A program made the translations under genes and the position numbers. The notes below the pieces were generated by a model. That model had not been told where the DNA came from, made no database searches, and saw only the letters and a program-made list of their open reading frames with translations. A stretch of DNA of 64,000 bases from Gimesia aquarii (lineage in GTDB: Bacteria > Planctomycetota > Planctomycetia > Planctomycetales > Planctomycetaceae), in the NCBI RefSeq assembly GCF_007748175.1, contig NZ_CP037422.1, positions 434,001 through 498,000 of the forward strand, written 5' to 3'. Positions 18,718 through 27,856 of the stretch are shown here, one piece after another (the stretch's first letter is position 1; each line of letters starts with the position of its first letter).

Positions 18718-19067
18718 GGAAATCGCTGTCACGATCCCTGGTTCAAATTATTCTACTCTGGCTCGATCTCAAATTTGTTTTGGTTAGTCAAACAAAGCGA
18801 TTCCAAAACAAGTAGATTGCCAGTATCAGACTACAACGCGGGAGATCCTGATCTGCTGAAGATGAGCAATGCCAGCTGGATGCGGAATCTTAAAGATCTT
18901 CAGTGAAAGACCTGTGGATCGATTTCATGCTCGCTTGATAGAACCTTGAAGTATCTATCCCGAAGCACGGACCCCGGCTCTCGTTGTGTAGTACAACACT
19001 GCGAGTTTGCGAGAGGATTCCCAATATTTATTCAGAAATTTACAGAAATTTGAACGTTCTCCTCTTT
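18718..19067. other. Intergenic region upstream of the ArsR-type regulator
   Basis: About 350 bases with no gene. A stem-loop-prone stretch lies near 18978-19015 (CTCTCG and CGAGAG arms around a GTTGT/ACAAC hairpin). CAGAAATTT occurs twice at about 19033-19050, shortly before the operator. Confidence 0.45.
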
Positions 19068-19091
19068 TTATATAACCGATCAGTTATATAA
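19068..19091. promoter_or_regulatory. Palindromic operator for the ArsR-type repressor
   Basis: Perfect 9-bp inverted arms TTATATAAC and GTTATATAA separated by six bases (CGATCA), ending one base before the ATG of the ArsR-type gene. The size and symmetry fit a winged-helix dimer site. Its position implies autorepression by blocking promoter or start-codon access. Confidence 0.75.
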
Positions 19092-19092
19092 T

Positions 19093-19443
19093 ATGACTAT
19101 GAAATCAGCCCATCCAACCTATGACGTCTATACCGCAATTGCTGATCCGACGCGTCGCGCTCTGCTGCTGCGATTGTCGCACGAAGGTGAAAGAAACGTC
19201 AGTGAATTGTTGGAACCGTTTTCGATAAGCCAGCCAGCAGTCTCGAAGCATCTGAGGATCCTCCGCGAAGCCGGTCTGGTTCGCAGCAGAAAAAAGGGTC
19301 GAGTGCGGCTTTATGCAGTTGAAGCAAGGAAATTACAGGAAGTACATGACTGGGTGTCACACTTCGAGAAATACTGGGACGACAAACTCGACGCCTTGGG
19401 AGAGTATCTCGACAAGCAGAAAAATTCAAAGCGGAAGACCTGA
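19093..19443 (+). CDS. ArsR-family winged-helix transcriptional regulator
   Basis: A 116-residue DNA-binding protein. The opening VYTAIADPTRRALLLRLSHEGERNVSELLEPFSISQPAVSKHL is the standard ArsR HTH_5 pattern, with the recognition helix around residues 50-60 and the wing at LVRSRKKGRVRLYAVEA. No CxC metal-binding motif is present, so it is not a classical metal sensor. The following gene encodes an AHSA1/SRPBCC protein and the third a membrane protein; ArsR-SRPBCC pairs are a known arrangement in which the regulator controls its partner. A perfect palindrome directly abuts the ATG. Confidence 0.92.
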   Translation: MTMKSAHPTYDVYTAIADPTRRALLLRLSHEGERNVSELLEPFSISQPAVSKHLRILREAGLVRSRKKGRVRLYAVEARKLQEVHDWVSHFEKYWDDKLDALGEYLDKQKNSKRKT

Positions 19444-19460
19444 CTGAAGGGGAATTCAAA

Positions 19461-19988
19461 ATGGTGGCACGTCGGCCTATTACGATTCGCAAGGAACGGT
19501 TTTATCCACATCCGCCAGAGGATGTTTGGGCTGCAATCACTGATCCGCATGCGCTCGCAGAGTGGCTGGAGCCGAACGATCATCAGCCGATCGTGGGGCA
19601 CAAGTTTCAGTTTCGATGTGACCCCGGACTTTGTGGATCGGGAGTCACGGAATGTGAAGTGTTGGAAGCAGAGCCTCCCGTACGACTCGTCTGGAGCTGG
19701 GTTCATGTCCCCAAAGATCCGAACCGTCCACGGCCCAAGCCAATGATAATTTCCTGGACGCTATCGCCAAAGGACGGTGGGACAATGCTGATTCTTGAGC
19801 ATAGTGGCGCCGAAAATATCGACTGGCTGACTCGAAACATGATGCGAGTTGGCTGGGGGTTCATGATGAAGAAGATGATCGCACGTGTTCTATCTCGTGT
19901 CCATGAAGGCACGTTCACGCCCGGCGCGATTCCGCAGGAAAAACGTTACTACACCTGTAATACAATACCAGAGAAGTACATTCGCTAG
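19461..19988 (+). CDS. AHSA1/SRPBCC domain protein
   Basis: A 175-residue soluble protein that starts TIRKERFYPHPPEDVWAAITDPHALAEWL, the typical N-terminus of the activator-of-Hsp90-homologue-1-like (AHSA1) SRPBCC family. VRLVWSWVH and SWTLSPKDGGTMLILEHSG follow as the central sheet, and a C-terminal helix region runs about 125-155. The last 20 residues (AIPQEKRYYTCNTIPEKYIR) are an extra tail. It is translated 17 bases after the ArsR-type gene and 17 bases before a membrane protein gene, so all three form one operon. The ligand is unknown. Confidence 0.88.
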   Translation: MVARRPITIRKERFYPHPPEDVWAAITDPHALAEWLEPNDHQPIVGHKFQFRCDPGLCGSGVTECEVLEAEPPVRLVWSWVHVPKDPNRPRPKPMIISWTLSPKDGGTMLILEHSGAENIDWLTRNMMRVGWGFMMKKMIARVLSRVHEGTFTPGAIPQEKRYYTCNTIPEKYIR

Positions 19989-20005
19989 ACATAGGAGCGA
20001 AGCTT

Positions 20006-20428
20006 ATGAAACCAATCGACTTTGCAAAGACCATCGGCGTGGCCGTCGCATTGCTGGCGATTAATGTACTGGTTGCCATTCTTGTGATGCTCGTCTACGT
20101 ATTTTTCATTAATCCAGGGCATCCAAATGAGTTCTATGAAGCAGCGGCCTTGCGCATTTCGCCATGGTGTTCACACATCGCAGGAACGGCTCTCTTTCTT
20201 GGTGCGGGTTACCTGTTCACGAAACGTCTTCCTGGCCGAAATGGTTTTCTGTTCGCAGTGACATTTACGGTGTGGTATGCAATCATCGATGCGGCAACTG
20301 TCGGTTTCTTGGGAGCCATGGAGATTGAATTTCTGTTGTCTATGACGGCGAAACTCGTGGCGGCGCTATTGGGTGTCTTCTTCGCAAGGCGGACCATAGT
20401 CAATGCAGAACCAACACCGGTGAACTAA
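20006..20428 (+). CDS. Hypothetical four-helix membrane protein
   Basis: A 140-residue integral membrane protein with hydrophobic helices near residues 12-34, 52-68, 75-95 and 105-128, and short polar loops. A GGAG ribosome binding site lies about ten bases before the ATG. No family is recognised. Its place as the third gene after the ArsR-type regulator and AHSA1 protein suggests a joint role in responding to a small hydrophobic compound, but nothing in the sequence confirms this. Confidence 0.7.
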   Translation: MKPIDFAKTIGVAVALLAINVLVAILVMLVYVFFINPGHPNEFYEAAALRISPWCSHIAGTALFLGAGYLFTKRLPGRNGFLFAVTFTVWYAIIDAATVGFLGAMEIEFLLSMTAKLVAALLGVFFARRTIVNAEPTPVN

Positions 20429-20473
20429 TGCCAGCGTGGCGTATGATTCTACTTACTTAGCCAGGAATTGTTT

Positions 20474-22105
20474 TCATGAAGCCACAGCCTCAGCACGACA
20501 GATGAGATTCACGGTACCAATCAATTTATTGCGATCAATTGGTTTGGTCAGGTGGTCGTTACAACCTGCCTCGATGCATTTTTCGCGGTCTCCCTCCATC
20601 GCATTGGCAGTCAATGAAATGATGGGCCCGGGATAGCCATGCTCGCGAATTTGTCGGGTGGCTTCGTAACCATCCAAAATCGGCATTTGCATATCCATCA
20701 GAATGACATCGTAATGGACGCCGCTTTCCATGGCTTCCACAGCTTTCTGTCGTGCGACTTCTCCATTTTCAGCAACTGTGACTTCCGCCCCCGCTTTCTT
20801 CAATATGAAGGCAATCAGTTTTTGATTGTCGGGGCCATCTTCAGCTAATAACACTTTTCTACCCTGAAGCGTCGATTCATTGAAACGAGGAAAAGCGCAC
20901 TGAGTGAGTTCCTCTTCCTGATTTGCTTGTTCATCGAGTTTCTGAAGTTGTTGGATAAGTTCTACACCTTCTAAACTTCCCGTCCGAATCGCGGCACTAA
21001 ATTTCGAGCCTTTGTTATACTCACTCGAGACTAAAATATCTCCACCCAACATTTCTGCCAGTCGTTTGCAGATCGTGAGTCCCAGCCCTGTTCCACCGTA
21101 TTTTCGTGTTGTTGAAGAATCGGCTTGAGTAAATGGGCGGAATAAATTCGACAACTGAGACTCAGTCATTCCGATTCCCTGGTCAATCACAGAAAACTGA
21201 ATCCGTGGTTCCTCTCCGGGATTGTCCAGTAGTTCTGTCTCAAGACGAATCGTTCCGACTTCCGTAAACTTGATTGCGTTTCCTATGAGGTTAATCAGGA
21301 TTTGTCTGATTCTTGTGGGGTCTGAATTAATTTTGACAGGTAATGGAAACTTATAACTCGCTTCCAGTTTCAAGCCTTTCGCCTCAGCTCTGACCTGAAC
21401 CAGTTCCATCACCTCCTCGACAATTTTCTGAGGAGAACAGGTGATCGATTCGATATCAAGTTTACCGGCTTCGATCTTTGACAAGTCCAGGATGTCGTTG
21501 ATCAACTCCATCAGGTGTCCACCATTGCGCTTGATGGTATCCAGTGAGTCCATAAACAATTCCGGCATCTGATGTGTTTTCGCTTCCAGCTCCAGCAATT
21601 CGGTATACCCCAGAATGGCTGTCATGGGAGTGCGGATTTCATGGCTCATGTTAGCCAGGAATGCGCTCTTAGACTCGTTGGCTGTTTCCGCTTCTCTTCT
21701 TAATGTTTTTTGTTCACGGAGCAATTCCAAAGCGCGAATCGCATTTCTCACGCGGGCCTTAATCTCCGATTCGGTTGCCGGCTTGGGAATGTAATCAAAA
21801 GCACCTTCTTCAAAAGCACGAGCAATCCCTTTGCCATCACTGTGTGAAGTAACCATAATCACGGATACTTGCTCGGCGCTGTAGTTCGCTCGGATTTCCT
21901 TTAAAACGGAAAAGCCATCTAAGACTGGCATTTCAACATCTAATAATACGATGTCGGGATTGATTTCGCGAACTTTATTGCTGCCATCTTCGCCATCAAC
22001 GGCGGTGTACAACTCATATCCGTCTTTCGTCAATGCACTCGAAAGAATGCGTCTCACCACATCGGAGTCATCAACGATCAATATTTTGGTAGCTTGATTG
22101 TTCAT
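20474..22105 (-). CDS. Hybrid histidine kinase with N- and C-terminal receiver domains
   Basis: A cytoplasmic 543-residue signalling protein. The order is receiver (1-125, phospho-acceptor Asp in DIVLLDVEMPVLDG), a short coiled coil, HisKA (H in FLANMSHEIRTPM near residue 155), HATPase (N-box LINLIGNAIKFT, G1 DQGIGM, G2 GGTGLGL), then a second receiver (about 415-540, Asp in VILMDMQMPILDGYEATR). No membrane segment or sensory domain is present, so input probably comes through the first receiver from another kinase. No separate output regulator is adjacent. The domain order resembles hybrid kinases used in phosphorelays. Confidence 0.95.
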   Translation of the reverse strand: MNNQATKILIVDDSDVVRRILSSALTKDGYELYTAVDGEDGSNKVREINPDIVLLDVEMPVLDGFSVLKEIRANYSAEQVSVIMVTSHSDGKGIARAFEEGAFDYIPKPATESEIKARVRNAIRALELLREQKTLRREAETANESKSAFLANMSHEIRTPMTAILGYTELLELEAKTHQMPELFMDSLDTIKRNGGHLMELINDILDLSKIEAGKLDIESITCSPQKIVEEVMELVQVRAEAKGLKLEASYKFPLPVKINSDPTRIRQILINLIGNAIKFTEVGTIRLETELLDNPGEEPRIQFSVIDQGIGMTESQLSNLFRPFTQADSSTTRKYGGTGLGLTICKRLAEMLGGDILVSSEYNKGSKFSAAIRTGSLEGVELIQQLQKLDEQANQEEELTQCAFPRFNESTLQGRKVLLAEDGPDNQKLIAFILKKAGAEVTVAENGEVARQKAVEAMESGVHYDVILMDMQMPILDGYEATRQIREHGYPGPIISLTANAMEGDREKCIEAGCNDHLTKPIDRNKLIGTVNLICRAEAVAS

Positions 22106-22331
22106 CTCAAAAACTTCTTCAAAGGGGACATTGGAGCGTTCAATGAGCAGTTAGTATTAAATTAGGGCAGAGAATACGCCTGAGTTGCAAATGAGTTGGA
22201 AATTCAATCGGTTTTTAATTGGCCTGGAACCGAGAGTTCCGATTAAACCGTTTAAGCACATTAGTCTGCAAATACAGTGAGGGAAATGATCTACATTAGA
22301 GAGCCGGTTTTGCTCTTACAGACTCATTCGA

Positions 22332-23240
22332 TCAGTCATCAGAGACTCTCAGGGCAGGGATATCCCTCTTTAGGGTCTCCAATGATTCATCAGAAACCCC
22401 GGTATTACTGAGGCTTAATTCAACCAGATTCGGTGTGGATGACAGGTAAGCGACCCCGGCATCAGTCACATCCGTGTGGTCCAGAATCAAAATTCGAAGC
22501 TGAGGGAGCCGGGCGAGTTGTTTCAGTCCCAGATCGGTGATTTGCGTTCCAGACAGGTCCAGGAATTCCAGATTTCGACATTGGGAAAGAATGGTTGCAG
22601 TGCGATCTGTAATATGGCAATTAGCCAAATTCAAAGCTTGTAACGACTCATTATTTGGCATCTGCTTCAATTGTTCCAGCTCTACTTCCGGAAATGTAGA
22701 ATCCTCTAAACTGAGCCCCGTTAGTTCTTTGGTCTTCAATAAAGAGATCAGGCATGTTTCCTCAATCTGGCATCTTTGCAGTTTAAGTCTCTTTAAATTC
22801 GACAGACTCGAAATCGAGTTCGCTCTATCCTGATCGAGCAAAATCCCTTCTAAATGTAATTCTTCCAGTTTGTGAAAATAGTGAAACAAACGGAATAGTT
22901 CGTCCATCTCCTCAGTGTTAGTATTGGGCTGATCGCGTAAATAAATGGAATACAGAGAGCGATGGTATCGATTAAACGGAGCGGGAATAAAGAAGGGCCC
23001 TGGTGCCGATCCATAAATTCCTACAGACGTGTTTCCCTGATCGTCCTCGTAGCTTACCAACAGACCTGCATTGTATTTTTGAAAGGTGGCGATGTGTCTG
23101 TGAAATTGAAATACCAGGAAAAATGAATATGCACTTGCCATGCAGACCAGGATCAAAGCAGCAATCAAACCACGGCGGATGAGAACCCGTCTATTCATTT
23201 TAGTAAGACGAACAGAATCAGGTTTCTCATCAGAATTCAT
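22332..23240 (-). CDS. Membrane-anchored leucine-rich repeat protein
   Basis: A 302-residue protein with an N-terminal cytoplasmic basic tail, one transmembrane segment (about 24-45, LIRRGLIAALILVCMASAYS region), then a linker and six or seven leucine-rich repeats from about 125 to the end. The repeats have the pattern LxxLxLxxCxITDxTaxxLsxc (for example NLEFLDLSGTQITDLGLKQL), the cysteine-containing or RI-like type common in Planctomycetes. It probably binds a protein outside the membrane. It lies 16 bases after an SDR gene on the same strand and may be the last gene of the mqnD-nadB operon. Confidence 0.82.
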   Translation of the reverse strand: MNSDEKPDSVRLTKMNRRVLIRRGLIAALILVCMASAYSFFLVFQFHRHIATFQKYNAGLLVSYEDDQGNTSVGIYGSAPGPFFIPAPFNRYHRSLYSIYLRDQPNTNTEEMDELFRLFHYFHKLEELHLEGILLDQDRANSISSLSNLKRLKLQRCQIEETCLISLLKTKELTGLSLEDSTFPEVELEQLKQMPNNESLQALNLANCHITDRTATILSQCRNLEFLDLSGTQITDLGLKQLARLPQLRILILDHTDVTDAGVAYLSSTPNLVELSLSNTGVSDESLETLKRDIPALRVSDD

Positions 23241-23256
23241 TGAATCACCAACTCAT

Positions 23257-24030
23257 TTAACGCGCCGTCCATCCACCATCGACGGTGACCATACTGCCCG
23301 TCATATAGCTCGATGCATCGCTGGAAAGGAAAATAGCAGCGCCCTGAATTTCTTCCATGCGCGCCCAGCGATTCATCGCCACGGCGCCCACGATGAATTT
23401 CTTGATCTCTTCCGTTTCTGCAAAAGGTTCGTTCATCGGTGTGAGAAACGGTCCCGGGCAGATGGCATTGCAGGTAATACCAAATTCACACAGTTCAATT
23501 CCGAGTGCCCGTGTCATCTGCACCACGGCTCCTTTACTGGAAGTGTAAGGAGTGCGATTGGCCATCCCCACCAATCCCAGGGTACTGGCTAGATTGACAA
23601 TCCGACCGTACTTCGCCTGTTTCATATGAGGAACCACGGCTTTGGTACACAACCAGGGGCCTGTCACATTGACATTTTGCACTTCCTGAAATTCTTCCAA
23701 CGTCAATCCATCGATCGGACCGCGTGTGTTAATCCCCGCATTATTGATCAGAATATCGATCTTCCCGAATTCGGTCATTGCGCGGTCCGTCATCGCGGCG
23801 ACCTGGTCTGCGTTTGTGACGTCGGCTTGCATCCCAATGGTTCGATTTCCATAATCGCTCTGAATGCGGGCCGCCGTCGCTTCTACTTCCTCTTGATTTC
23901 GACTGATCAAAAGCAAATCTGCGCCGGCAGAGGCTAAGCCTTCCGCCATCGCGGAACCCAAGCCTTTAGAACCTCCGGTAATAATGGCAGCACGACCAGA
24001 TAAATCGAACAGTTTGATTCCGGGTAGCAT
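23257..24030 (-). CDS. SDR family oxidoreductase
   Basis: A 257-residue classical short-chain dehydrogenase. The NAD(P) motif is ITGGSKGLGSAMAEG, the NNAG equivalent is LINNAGINTRG, and the catalytic Ser and YxxxK are in LASTLGLVG and PYTSSKGAV. The closing block SSDASSYMTGSMVTVDGGWTAR is typical. Similar proteins are annotated as gluconate 5-dehydrogenase or 3-oxoacyl-ACP reductase; the substrate is unknown. AAGGAG precedes the ATG. It follows nadB by 27 bases. A second SDR lies on the other side of nadB. Confidence 0.92.
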   Translation of the reverse strand: MLPGIKLFDLSGRAAIITGGSKGLGSAMAEGLASAGADLLLISRNQEEVEATAARIQSDYGNRTIGMQADVTNADQVAAMTDRAMTEFGKIDILINNAGINTRGPIDGLTLEEFQEVQNVNVTGPWLCTKAVVPHMKQAKYGRIVNLASTLGLVGMANRTPYTSSKGAVVQMTRALGIELCEFGITCNAICPGPFLTPMNEPFAETEEIKKFIVGAVAMNRWARMEEIQGAAIFLSSDASSYMTGSMVTVDGGWTAR

Positions 24031-24057
24031 GAGAACTCCTTCTTATCTGATATTTTA

Positions 24058-25749
24058 TCAGTGCGTTGAGATGACTGATATATGTTTTTGAAATGCGGGA
24101 TCGGTTTGAGGGAAATCGCTACGATAATGCACGCCGCGACTTTCTTTACGTTCAATGGCAGAAGAAATCATGAGCTGCGATACCAGCAACATGTTCTGTA
24201 ATTCCCAACCACTCAAATTTTTGAATTCACGATTGACAACATAACGACTCCAGAAATCAACTTTGTCTTTGGCGTTTTGTAAGGTACTGGCACTGCGTGT
24301 GATCCCTACATCGCGCCACATTAAGCTGGCTAATGAATTTCTGAGGTCTTTACTGTTTAAATCTTCGTCCGAACCTTTTTCACTCTCCCAGTCTGACAAG
24401 AGTGAGGCAGAATATTGATCGGGCTGATTCAACGCTGCTTCGGATGCGCCTTTTCCCGCGGCCGCCCCAAAGATTAAACCTTCCAGCAGGCTATTCGAAG
24501 CCAATCGATTGCTGCCGTGTAAACCTGTGGAAGTGACTTCACCCGCGGCCCAGAGGTGAGGCACCGAAGTCCGTGCTTGCAGATCGGTCTTCACGCCTCC
24601 AATCATATAATGCGCACCAGGGCGAACGGGGATTTGATCTTTTGATAAATCAAGCCCAAAGCTCGCACACACATGATTGATGTTGGGAAAGCGTTCCTGA
24701 ATCAGTGATTTTTTCAGATGGGTTAAATCCAGATAAACGCACGAATGATCTGTTTTTTGCATTCTGTCTGTAATGGCGCGACTCACGATATCTCGATGCG
24801 CTAGCTCCTGATCGGCATGATATTCCGACATGAACCGCACACCATTGCAGTCGCGCAAATAGGCACCTTCACCTCGCACTGCCTCTGAGACGAGATACCG
24901 TGCACCGCCTGCAATATAGAGCACCGTTGGATGAAACTGCATGAATTCCATATCCTGGAGCAAGGCACCCGCACGAAATGCCAAAGCATGTCCATCCCCG
25001 GTCGCCAGTGGTGGATTGGTTGACTCGCGAAATAAACAACCCGCACCACCCGTCGCCAGAATAACCTGTTTTGCCCAGATCAGAGTTTTCCCATGATAGC
25101 GATTCCAGATAATCGCCCCACGGCACTTTCCTTCTTCTGTCACAAGATCGATGGTAGGGGTCTTCGTCCAGGTTTGGACGGAGGGACGGCTATGCACAGC
25201 AGAGATCAAGGCGCGCATGATTTCTTTTCCCGTCGCATCGCCCAATGCATGTGCCACACGACGATGACTGTGTCCCCCTTCCTTGGTTAAAGCAATTTTT
25301 CCGTCCCGGGTATCGAAGTCGGCTCCGATCTCGATCAGTTCCCGGATATGCTGAGGGGCTTCGTGGCAGACATGCTCGACCAGACTTCGATCACAAAGAT
25401 CCTTTCCCGCGGCCAATGTGTCTTCGATATGATTTGTGACATCGTCCAGAGGGTCCAGCACGCCTGCGATACCACCTTGTGCATAAGCGCTATTGGATTG
25501 AGTGACTTTCCCTTTGTTAACGATAATCGTTTCCAGACGCGGATCGATCTCTAATGCGGCGCGAGAACCGGCAATACCACCACCTATGATCAACACATCG
25601 GTGAAAATATGTGGAATGCGCTTTGGATTGATGCGGGTTAGATAGCGTTGACCAGGTTCAATAGGGATCGGATCCAAGTCTGCGTGCTCCTTAACCTCGT
25701 GCTTTTGAAGCGACTCTGATTTTACATCGAGCAGCTTCACTGAAATCAA
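24058..25749 (-). CDS. nadB: L-aspartate oxidase
   Basis: FAD enzyme that oxidises L-aspartate to iminoaspartate, the first step of de novo NAD synthesis. The FAD motif is DVLIIGGGIAGSRAAL near residue 52, followed by SNSAYAQGGIAGVL and later EGGHSHRRVAHALGDATGKEIM, which carries the catalytic His/Arg region. GRYMIGG- and substrate-domain features such as RPGAHYMIGGVKTD, SLLEGLIFGA and the C-terminal helical domain are present. At 563 residues it has full length. The leading 45 residues form an extra N-terminal stretch. The start overlaps the end of the upstream SDR gene (ATGA), showing co-transcription. No nadA or nadC is adjacent. Confidence 0.93.
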   Translation of the reverse strand: MISVKLLDVKSESLQKHEVKEHADLDPIPIEPGQRYLTRINPKRIPHIFTDVLIIGGGIAGSRAALEIDPRLETIIVNKGKVTQSNSAYAQGGIAGVLDPLDDVTNHIEDTLAAGKDLCDRSLVEHVCHEAPQHIRELIEIGADFDTRDGKIALTKEGGHSHRRVAHALGDATGKEIMRALISAVHSRPSVQTWTKTPTIDLVTEEGKCRGAIIWNRYHGKTLIWAKQVILATGGAGCLFRESTNPPLATGDGHALAFRAGALLQDMEFMQFHPTVLYIAGGARYLVSEAVRGEGAYLRDCNGVRFMSEYHADQELAHRDIVSRAITDRMQKTDHSCVYLDLTHLKKSLIQERFPNINHVCASFGLDLSKDQIPVRPGAHYMIGGVKTDLQARTSVPHLWAAGEVTSTGLHGSNRLASNSLLEGLIFGAAAGKGASEAALNQPDQYSASLLSDWESEKGSDEDLNSKDLRNSLASLMWRDVGITRSASTLQNAKDKVDFWSRYVVNREFKNLSGWELQNMLLVSQLMISSAIERKESRGVHYRSDFPQTDPAFQKHISVISTH

Positions 25750-26543
25750 ATTGTCATACAGGAAAAACCACCATCGACGGCCATGTTCGTCCCCGTAATG
25801 AAACTTCCCGCCTTCCCGGCAGCCAGTAACAGCACTGCCCCTGCCAGTTCGTCCGGATCACCAAAACGGTTTGCCGGTGTATGAGTCATGATACTCGCGA
25901 CACGCTCTGGTGTCAGCACTTTTCGATTCTGCTCAGCTGGAAAGAAACCAGGAGAAAGTGCATTCACACGAATTCCCTGTTCTGCCCATTCACGCGCCAG
26001 ATTTTGCGTGAGATTCAGGACTGCCGCTTTTGATGCAGAATAAGTAAAAACACGGGATAAGGGAGTGATGGCACTCATAGAGGCAATATTGATTATCGAA
26101 CCAGAAATGTTTTGATCGAGCATCGCCTGACCAAAGACCTGGCAGGCCACCTTGACGCTGAGCAGGTTCACGCGAAAAATGCGATCCCATTCTTCGTCAC
26201 TGATTTCCAGAAAGGGAGTCGCTGCATTGATTCCCGCCCCGTTGACCAGAATGTCAACTGCTTTTCCTCTTGTTTTAAGGTGATCAACCAATGCTTCAAG
26301 GTCGGAGCGATTTGTGGAATCGGCCGTGAAGAATTCGGCACTCCCCTGCTTTTCCTCAATCGAACGTACACGGCTTGCGCCGCTTTCCGCATTGCGCCCC
26401 ACGACGACCACATGTGCGCCTGCCTGAGCCAGTGCATCAGCAATCGCGCCGCCCAGGACTCCCGTGCCACCAATGACAACAGCCGTTTTACCTGTCAGGC
26501 CAAACAGTGTTTGTAAATATTGGGATGAGGAAGATTCACTCAT
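25746..26543 (-). CDS. SDR family oxidoreductase
   Basis: A classical short-chain dehydrogenase of 265 residues. The cofactor motif is VIGGTGVLGGAIADA, a GGTGVLG variant of the usual GxxxGxG; then ILVNGAGINAATPF, catalytic Ser in IASMSAITP and YSASKAAVLNL. The C-terminus reads FITGTNMAVDGGF. It resembles the fructuronate or mannonate reductase-like group but the substrate is not readable. ATG at 26543 follows AAGGCGG; a GTG one codon earlier is possible. It overlaps nadB by four bases and lies 53 bases after mqnD. Confidence 0.92.
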   Translation of the reverse strand: MSESSSSQYLQTLFGLTGKTAVVIGGTGVLGGAIADALAQAGAHVVVVGRNAESGASRVRSIEEKQGSAEFFTADSTNRSDLEALVDHLKTRGKAVDILVNGAGINAATPFLEISDEEWDRIFRVNLLSVKVACQVFGQAMLDQNISGSIINIASMSAITPLSRVFTYSASKAAVLNLTQNLAREWAEQGIRVNALSPGFFPAEQNRKVLTPERVASIMTHTPANRFGDPDELAGAVLLLAAGKAGSFITGTNMAVDGGFSCMTI

Positions 26544-26596
26544 CACGTACCGCCTTCTCTATCTCGATAACTCAATCACGCACGCGTCATTGAAGA

Positions 26597-27445
26597 CTAA
26601 CCAATAAATTCGAGTTTGACCGGATTGGGAATGATGCCGGCTTCATAACCGCGGTTGAGCAGTGTCGCTACTGCTTCACGTCCCCGTTCGCCGAAGTCCA
26701 GAGTCCAGTCATTGACATACATGCCGACAAATTTATCAGCACTTCCCCGATTCAAATCACGGCCATATTTCAAAGCGTGATCGAGGGCTTCATCTCGGTG
26801 TTCCAGCCCATACTGAATGCTCTGCTTCAGAATCGCAGTCACTTCTTCCATCATTTCCGGACCCATGTCCTTGCGGATGGCGTTAGCACCCAGAGGTAAA
26901 GGCAGGCCTGTTTCTTCATACCACCACTGACCCATGTCAACTACCAGCTTGAGTCCCTGATTGGCATATGTTAATTGCCCTTCGTGGATGATCAAACCGG
27001 CGTCTGCTTTTTCCTGTTCCACCAGATTGAGAATTTCATCGAAAGGATGCACTTCATATTCAAAATCATCGCCCAGTAGTAGTTTCAGTGTTAAAAATGC
27101 TGTGGTCAGTTTCCCGGGTACAGCAATTTTTTTGCCCCGCAAGTCATCGATGGTCCAATTGTCCCTTGAGACAACCATGGGACCATACTGGTCGCCCATT
27201 GAGGCACCACAGGAGCAAATGGCATAGGTATCGGTCAGATAGGCGTAACCGTGCAGACTGACGGCGGTCAGTTCCAGTTCTGCATTGAAGGCCCGCTGGT
27301 TGAGTGTTTCAATGTCTTGTAACTCATGCGTAAATCGATACTTACCTGTCTCGATTTTATCATTTGCCAAAGCATGGAACATAAAGGCATCGTCCGGATC
27401 AGGACTATGGCCTACCTGAATTAATACTTTCTCATCAGTCATCAT
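26597..27445 (-). CDS. mqnD: 1,4-dihydroxy-6-naphthoate synthase (menaquinone, futalosine route)
   Basis: Converts cyclic dehypoxanthine futalosine to 1,4-dihydroxy-6-naphthoate. The family start is visible as VGHSPDPDDAFMFHALAND, followed by a periplasmic-binding-protein-like fold with DLRGKKIAVPGKLTTAFLTLKLLL and ADAGLIIHEGQLTYANQGL. The length of 282 residues is normal. Two ATGs in tandem open the gene. It heads the minus-strand gene run with two SDR genes and nadB. Its presence indicates menaquinone made through futalosine, not the classical Men pathway; other mqn genes must lie elsewhere. Confidence 0.92.
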   Translation of the reverse strand: MMTDEKVLIQVGHSPDPDDAFMFHALANDKIETGKYRFTHELQDIETLNQRAFNAELELTAVSLHGYAYLTDTYAICSCGASMGDQYGPMVVSRDNWTIDDLRGKKIAVPGKLTTAFLTLKLLLGDDFEYEVHPFDEILNLVEQEKADAGLIIHEGQLTYANQGLKLVVDMGQWWYEETGLPLPLGANAIRKDMGPEMMEEVTAILKQSIQYGLEHRDEALDHALKYGRDLNRGSADKFVGMYVNDWTLDFGERGREAVATLLNRGYEAGIIPNPVKLEFIG

Positions 27446-27660
27446 GGGATTACATACAACTTTTATTTAAGGGGAATACATGCGATGCAGCACTGGCAAG
27501 ATAGACCAGCTTCATCAACAAGAAAATTGACGTTTACTCTGTCAGCTACTATAGAAAGTTCCTGACAACTTAGCCACCATGCCACGAAAACAACTCAGCG
27601 AACAATCAACTGCTTGATACAGCGAAATTGGAGATGTATATTCATATACTGTTGGTGATA
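27446..27660. other. Intergenic stretch before the repeat element
   Basis: About 215 bases upstream of mqnD and before the first inverted-repeat element. It probably carries the mqnD promoter; nothing else was recognised. Confidence 0.4.
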
Positions 27661-27845
27661 TTTTTTACTACCACGAAATACACAAAAAGCACGAAAAAGA
27701 TAAAAAGTAAGTTCCTGATAAATCCAATGTTTGAAGAGATTTTTATGATGGTTTATTGAAGCAAATTTTTAAAAAGACAAGAAAATGAGATTCTCACCTC
27801 ACTCAAATTTTTCGTGAATTTCGTGCCTTTCGCGGTAGCAAAAGA
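27661..27845. mobile_element. Inverted-repeat element 1 with CACGAAA termini
   Basis: The left end (27665-27699) and right end (27808-27841, inverted) each hold three CACGAAA-like heptamers at 9-bp spacing after a TACTACC or GCTACC edge. The core is AT-rich, about 110 bases, and contains a block starting TGAAGAGATTTTTATGATGG that resembles one in the second element. It ends about 15 bases before the GxxExxY start codon. The build is that of a MITE or bound regulatory repeat; no target-site duplication was established. Confidence 0.7.
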
Positions 27846-27856
27846 AAGAAAATCAA

